From the NCBI GenBank assembly GCA_028819235.1, contig JAPPMC010000154.1:1-64000 (forward strand): a DNA stretch of 64,000 bases. Reading direction: 5' to 3'. The DNA comes from Bryobacterales bacterium (GTDB taxonomy: Bacteria; Acidobacteriota; Terriglobia; Bryobacterales; UBA6623). The position numbers and the translations under genes were made by a program. Positions 60,218-64,000 of the stretch are shown piece by piece; the first letter of the stretch is position 1; each line of letters starts with the position of its first letter. The notes under the pieces were generated by a model, which was not told the origin of the DNA, did not search any database, and saw only the letters and a list, made by a program, of their open reading frames with translations.

Positions 60218-62105
60218 GCGCACTGGCCTCGCCCTCGCGCTGCTCGCCGTTGCCTTCCGCGCGGGGGCCAGCGAGGCCCCCGGCAATCCGTGGCTGGACC
60301 GCATGGAGCCGTTCGGAGGGCAGGCCGGCCAAGCAGTGGAGGTGCTGCTCGCCGGCGCCAACCTCGAGCTGCCTGCCGAGCTCGAGTTCGACTCGCCGCA
60401 CCTGACGGGCGAGGCAGGCCGGACCGCGCCGGACGGCGGCCTGATCGCCACGGTGCGCATTGCGGTCGACGCCCCTCCGGGTCCGCACATAGCGACGCTG
60501 CGGACACCAAGGGGCCGGTCCAACTCGCGCCTGTTCTACGTCCACGAGATGCCGCCGGCCCGCGAGGTCGAGCCAAACGACACCCTTGGCCAAGCGCAGC
60601 AGATCGACCTCCGCACGCAGACGCTGCACGGCGCCATGCACACGATCGAGGACGTAGACACCTTCCGCTTCGAAGCCGAGGCGGGCGAACGCTGGATCTT
60701 CGACCTGCGCTCGCTGGAGTACGGCGGCTTCCTGGAGAACAACCTCGCGCTGCTGGACTCGAGGGGCGAGCAGGTCGCCTTCAGCGACGACCGCGACGAT
60801 TACCTTGAGACGCCCTTTCTGGAGCACGTCTTCGAACAGACGGGGCCGCATTACCTGAAGCTGGACCAGTACCGGGGGCCGCAACGCGTCAACTGCAACA
60901 AGAACTGCGGCTACATGCTGCGGATTGGCCAGACGCCCGTCGTTGAGGCCGCCTCCCCGCTGGGAGCGAGGGCAGGGTCGGAGGTCTCCGTATCCCTCCT
61001 GGGCCGAGGGCTGGCTGACGTCGGGGAAGTCTGGATGCAGCCGGTGCGCAGGGCCGAGTACTACCGGCTGACGTTTCCATTCACCATCCCGCTGCGCACA
61101 GACACGATGGGCGGCGAGTCTGTGCAAGCGCACGTGTCCGATCGTCGCGACGACCGGCTCAAGGCCGAATTCAGGCTGCCGGCCGACGCGCCGCGCGGCC
61201 TGTGGCGGATTTGGGTGCGATCGCCCGGAGGAATCGCCGACGGGCTCAGCTTTGTGGTCTCAGACCTTGAGGAGCCGGACTGCGCGCGGTTTCGGCCGGC
61301 AGCTGTCGGCACCGCCTGCAACGGCGTCCTGGCGGGGGGAAGGAGCGGCCAAGACGAGTACTGGCTGCGGCTGGAGGCGGGCGAGCCGCTGGTGGTCACA
61401 ACCCTGGCAGCCCAGCTGGGCCTGCCGCGCATTGACACCGTCCTGGAGCTGTTCGACGCCGAGGGGAACCTCGTGGCCTCGCACGACGACCTGATGTCCG
61501 GCCAGGGAACGGTCATCGGGAATCCGGACTCCTTTCTGCACGCGCGCCCCGCGCGGAGCGGAGAGTACAGGCTTGTGGTCCGCGACCGTATCGGGAGGAC
61601 CGGACCGGACATGGCGTACCGGCTCCACGTCGAGCGCCGCGAGCCGCGCTTTGCCCTGCTCTCGGATCCGGAGAACCTGAACGTCGTGCAGGGCGGCGGA
61701 CTGTCTGTGGGAGTGCTGCTGATCCCCGAGCCGGGCTTCTCTGGGGCTGTGGACGTGTGGCTGGAGGACGCGCCTGAGGGCATTGCGGCCACGCGGGCGA
61801 CGTTTGCTGCGGACCAGTACTTCGGCCCATCCGGTGATGGGGACAACGTGGTGATCCCGACCGCCTTCATCGACGTGCTGGCCGACGCGCGCGTGGCGGC
61901 GGGAGACTACCCCCTGCGCATCGCCGGGCAGACGCGGGGCGGGGAAGCGACCGCAGAGGCGATTTCCACGCTGTGGATCGGCCCTCCGACCAAGCGCAAT
62001 GACGTGCGCCGCCCCCTGGAGTCCGTGCGGCTGACCGTGCTCAACTCAAGTGCCGCGTCTCCTGCAGCGGATGCGCACCTGTCGGCCTCCGGAGGCGCCC
62101 GCTGA
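60183..62105 (+). CDS. Exported PPC-domain protein, third gene of the DUF1501 module
   Basis: A 640-residue exported protein whose ATG lies inside the end of the DUF1501 gene, with AAGGA seven bases upstream. The leader MAASRFPNCSPRRTGLALALLAVAFRAGA is followed by an IPT/TIG-like domain (MEPFGGQAGQAVEVLLAGANLELPAELEF) and at least two bacterial pre-peptidase C-terminal (PPC) modules: PAREVEPNDTLGQAQQIDL...DVDTFRFEAEAGERWIFDLRS and SGQDEYWLRLEAGEPLVVTTLAAQLGLPRIDTVLELFDAEGNLVASHDD. These are non-catalytic beta-sandwiches. No peptidase is attached. The fixed order DUF1549-DUF1501-PPC suggests a surface or periplasmic complex, which is inference. It converges with gyrA after 13 bases. Confidence 0.85.
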   Translation: MAASRFPNCSPRRTGLALALLAVAFRAGASEAPGNPWLDRMEPFGGQAGQAVEVLLAGANLELPAELEFDSPHLTGEAGRTAPDGGLIATVRIAVDAPPGPHIATLRTPRGRSNSRLFYVHEMPPAREVEPNDTLGQAQQIDLRTQTLHGAMHTIEDVDTFRFEAEAGERWIFDLRSLEYGGFLENNLALLDSRGEQVAFSDDRDDYLETPFLEHVFEQTGPHYLKLDQYRGPQRVNCNKNCGYMLRIGQTPVVEAASPLGARAGSEVSVSLLGRGLADVGEVWMQPVRRAEYYRLTFPFTIPLRTDTMGGESVQAHVSDRRDDRLKAEFRLPADAPRGLWRIWVRSPGGIADGLSFVVSDLEEPDCARFRPAAVGTACNGVLAGGRSGQDEYWLRLEAGEPLVVTTLAAQLGLPRIDTVLELFDAEGNLVASHDDLMSGQGTVIGNPDSFLHARPARSGEYRLVVRDRIGRTGPDMAYRLHVERREPRFALLSDPENLNVVQGGGLSVGVLLIPEPGFSGAVDVWLEDAPEGIAATRATFAADQYFGPSGDGDNVVIPTAFIDVLADARVAAGDYPLRIAGQTRGGEATAEAISTLWIGPPTKRNDVRRPLESVRLTVLNSSAASPAADAHLSASGGAR

Positions 62106-62118
62106 ACGGCGGTCCCCG

Positions 62119-64000
62119 CTACTGGACCGGCAGGAGCATCGGCTCTTCGATGTCGTCCGTGCGCGGCACTACCGACGCAGCCGCGACTTGGTCGCCTTTC
62201 TCGAGGTCCACGAGCCGTACGCCTCGGGCCCCCCGGCCTGTGAGGCGGATCTTGTTCGAATCGATGCGCAGCGTCTTGCCGTTGCGGCTGATGATCATGA
62301 GCTCATCGTCGATCTGGACGCCAAGCACGGCAACGACCGCACCGCTGTAGCGCGTGATCTTAGCGTTTAGCACGCCCTTGACGGCGCGCGCAGTGAGACG
62401 GTACTTGCCAATCTTCGTGCGCTTGCCCTGCCCTTTCTCGAGGATGGTGAGGGCATAGTCCTCGTCCGTTGCGCAGAGCATTCCTACGACTTCGTCTCCG
62501 TCCGCCAGCCGGATGCCGATCACGCCTTGGGCAACTCGGCCCGTGGGGCGCAATTCGCTGCTCTCGAAGCGCACGGCCTGCCCCAGCCGAGTGGCGATCA
62601 GGATGCACTCCTCATCCCCGGCGAGTCGGGCGGCCACGAGTTCGTCACCCTCGAGGAGGATCAACGCGATGATCCCGATCGAGCGCGGACGCGAGAATTG
62701 CTCGAGCGAGCATCGCTTCACCTTGCCGCGCTTGGTCACCATCACCACGAATCGGGTCGGGTCGAATTCGGTGACCGGAAGCAGGGCCTGGACCGTCTCC
62801 TCGGGCTGCAGCTTGAGCAGGTTGACGATGTTGCGACCCTTGCCAGCGGCGGCCACCTCCGGGATGTTGTAGACCTTGAGCCAGTAGACGCGGCCGAGGT
62901 TGGTGAAGACCAGGAGGTACGAGTGGGTAGTGACGGACAGCAGGTACTCGATGAAGTCGCCGTCGCGCGTCGCCATGCCTATCCGTCCGCGACCGCCGCG
63001 GGACTGCTTCCGGTAGGTGTCCAGGGCGGTGCGCTTGAGGTAGCCGTTCTTGGTGACGGTCACCACCATGTCCTCGTCGGCGATGAGGTCCTCGATTGAG
63101 ATTTCCCGGACTTCCTCGCCGATCTCGGTGCGGCGAGGGCTGGCGAACTTCTTCTTGAGGGCTCGGAGCTCGCCGATGATCACCCGGTTGAGCTCGTCCT
63201 GACTGCCGAGGATCTCTTCGTAGCCGCGTATCTTCTCCTGAACCCCCTCGAGCTCGTCGTGGATCTTCTGCCGCTCCATGCTTGTGAGCCGCTGGAGCTG
63301 GAGCTCGATGATGGCCTGGGCCTGGCGTTCCGTGAATTCGAAGGGCCGCGTGTCGACCGCAACTCCCTGCGGCAGGAAGCGGCGGTAGTCGATCTCGACC
63401 TCGCCGACGAGGCCGGCCTTGGCGTGTTTGGGGTTATCCGCCGAGCGTATCAACGCGATGACCTCGTCAATGCGCAGGAGGGCCTTTGCGAAGCCGAGCA
63501 GCAGATGTTCCCGGCGACGGGCCTTGCGCAGCAGGTGGTTGGTCCTGCGCCGGACAACATCCTGGCGATGCGCGATGAATAGCCTGAGGTACTCGACAAG
63601 GCCGACGGTCTTGGGCCTGCCATCGACGATGGCGAGCAGCGCCACTCCCGAACCGTGTTGGAGGTCGGTCTGCTTGTAGAGGTTGTTCAGGACGACCTTT
63701 GGATTCTCGCCGCGCTTCAGCTCGAACACGATCCGCATCCCCTTCCGGTCGCTCTCGTCGCGAATGTCGCTGATGCCAGCGAGCTTCTTGGCATTCACGA
63801 GGTCCGCCGCCTTGCGGATCAGACGGGCTTTGTTGACCTGGTAGGGCAGCTCGGTGACGATGATCGCGTGCCGCCCCTTGGGGCGGGACTCTGTCGCGAC
63901 TCTGGCGCGGACCACAAGGCGCCCTCGGCCGGTGTAGTAGGCTTGGCGGATTCCGCTCGTTCCGCAAAGAATGCCAGCCGTTGGAAAGTCCGGCCCTCGG
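62119..64000 (-). CDS. gyrA: DNA gyrase subunit A, 3' part (cut by the window edge)
   Basis: The last about 627 residues of GyrA; the N-terminal part with the active-site Tyr lies beyond the right edge. The frame runs on from the listed ORF to base 64000 (...PDFPTAGILCGTSGIRQAYYTGRGRLVVRARV), confirming truncation by the window. Visible are the end of the breakage-reunion domain (HAIIVTELPYQVNKARLI), the coiled-coil and tower (FTERQAQAIIELQLQRLTSMERQKIHDELEGVQEKIRGYEEIL) and the C-terminal DNA-wrapping pinwheel. The GyrA-box is KQSRGGRGRIG, supporting GyrA over ParC. Gyrase introduces negative supercoils into DNA. The C-terminal tail is short. It is also the classical target of ParE-type toxins such as the remnant at 12.9 kb. 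Confidence 0.97.
   Translation of the reverse strand, partial: RGPDFPTAGILCGTSGIRQAYYTGRGRLVVRARVATESRPKGRHAIIVTELPYQVNKARLIRKAADLVNAKKLAGISDIRDESDRKGMRIVFELKRGENPKVVLNNLYKQTDLQHGSGVALLAIVDGRPKTVGLVEYLRLFIAHRQDVVRRRTNHLLRKARRREHLLLGFAKALLRIDEVIALIRSADNPKHAKAGLVGEVEIDYRRFLPQGVAVDTRPFEFTERQAQAIIELQLQRLTSMERQKIHDELEGVQEKIRGYEEILGSQDELNRVIIGELRALKKKFASPRRTEIGEEVREISIEDLIADEDMVVTVTKNGYLKRTALDTYRKQSRGGRGRIGMATRDGDFIEYLLSVTTHSYLLVFTNLGRVYWLKVYNIPEVAAAGKGRNIVNLLKLQPEETVQALLPVTEFDPTRFVVMVTKRGKVKRCSLEQFSRPRSIGIIALILLEGDELVAARLAGDEECILIATRLGQAVRFESSELRPTGRVAQGVIGIRLADGDEVVGMLCATDEDYALTILEKGQGKRTKIGKYRLTARAVKGVLNAKITRYSGAVVAVLGVQIDDELMIISRNGKTLRIDSNKIRLTGRGARGVRLVDLEKGDQVAAASVVPRTDDIEEPMLLPVQ

Noticed and set aside
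1-64000. CRISPR arrays, tRNA or rRNA genes, prophage and complete insertion sequences
   Set aside because: None found by eye: no regularly spaced identical repeats, no cloverleaf with TTCGA loop and CCA end, no structural phage genes and no intact transposase with inverted ends.

Overview
The window looks like chromosomal DNA from a high-GC member of the Acidobacteriota, most likely the Solibacter/Bryobacter group. This is an inference from gene content: two Oar-like TonB-dependent receptors with N-terminal carboxypeptidase-regulatory-like domains, two DUF1549/DUF1553-DUF1501 gene pairs, several Tat-exported or secreted sulfatase-like and polysaccharide-related proteins, and a secreted subtilase whose C-terminus resembles the Solibacter C-terminal domain (TIGR03437). 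Planctomycetota share the DUF1501/DUF1549 pairs but not usually the receptors or the TIGR03437 tail. I saw no rRNA, tRNA, CRISPR array, prophage or intact insertion sequence.

Layout. 0.1-4.4 kb: a large Lhr helicase, then 1.5 kb without a recognisable gene. 6-12.3 kb: an NCS2 nucleobase permease with an extra C-terminal domain, then a DUF1549/DUF1553 cytochrome-like protein and its DUF1501 partner. 12.6-13.3 kb: the remains of a ribbon-helix-helix/ParE toxin-antitoxin module. 13.8-17.2 kb: the first TonB receptor, followed by 1.1 kb without a gene. 18.3-20.6 kb: a TPR protein and two small secreted helical proteins in one operon. 20.6-32.2 kb: secreted subtilase, an alpha/alpha-toroid lyase-like protein, and housekeeping genes (nth, glpD, pyrD), then an enoyl-CoA hydratase-sulfatase-adenosine deaminase operon. 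32.5-38.2 kb: a Tat-exported DUF362 protein, a cyclase-family hydrolase, a sulfatase-like lipoprotein lacking the catalytic cysteine, an aldo/keto reductase and a carbohydrate-binding-like secreted protein. 38.8-45.5 kb: the second TonB receptor and a beta-propeller/PHP fusion. 45.8-50.8 kb: a sulfite-oxidase-like molybdoenzyme with a strong promoter, a tandem duplication involving an Rpn-type nuclease, and a TlpA-like thioredoxin lipoprotein. 50.8-56.2 kb: a PIG-L deacetylase, DUF309, an SDR and a B12-binding radical SAM protein. 56.5-62.1 kb: a second DUF1549/DUF1553-DUF1501 module with a PPC-domain protein as third gene. 62.1-64 kb: the 3' part of gyrA, running off the right edge.

How the genes may work together. 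Much of the window encodes exported proteins for capture and breakdown of complex organic matter: TonB receptors at the outer membrane, sulfatases, a protease, a lyase-like protein, a carbohydrate-binding-like protein, a PIG-L deacetylase, and sugar dehydrogenases in the cytoplasm. Nucleobase/nucleoside genes (permease, adenosine deaminase, pyrD) are scattered, not in one operon. The most unusual points are the sulfatase-like protein with Tyr at the formylglycine position, the decayed toxin-antitoxin pair, the tandem nuclease duplication next to an AT-rich island with helically phased repeats, the apparently leaderless promoter of the sulfite-oxidase gene, and the paralogous DUF1501 modules. 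I did not find a clearly new multi-gene system; the second DUF1501-PPC module and the TPR trio are the best candidates for uncharacterised machinery.
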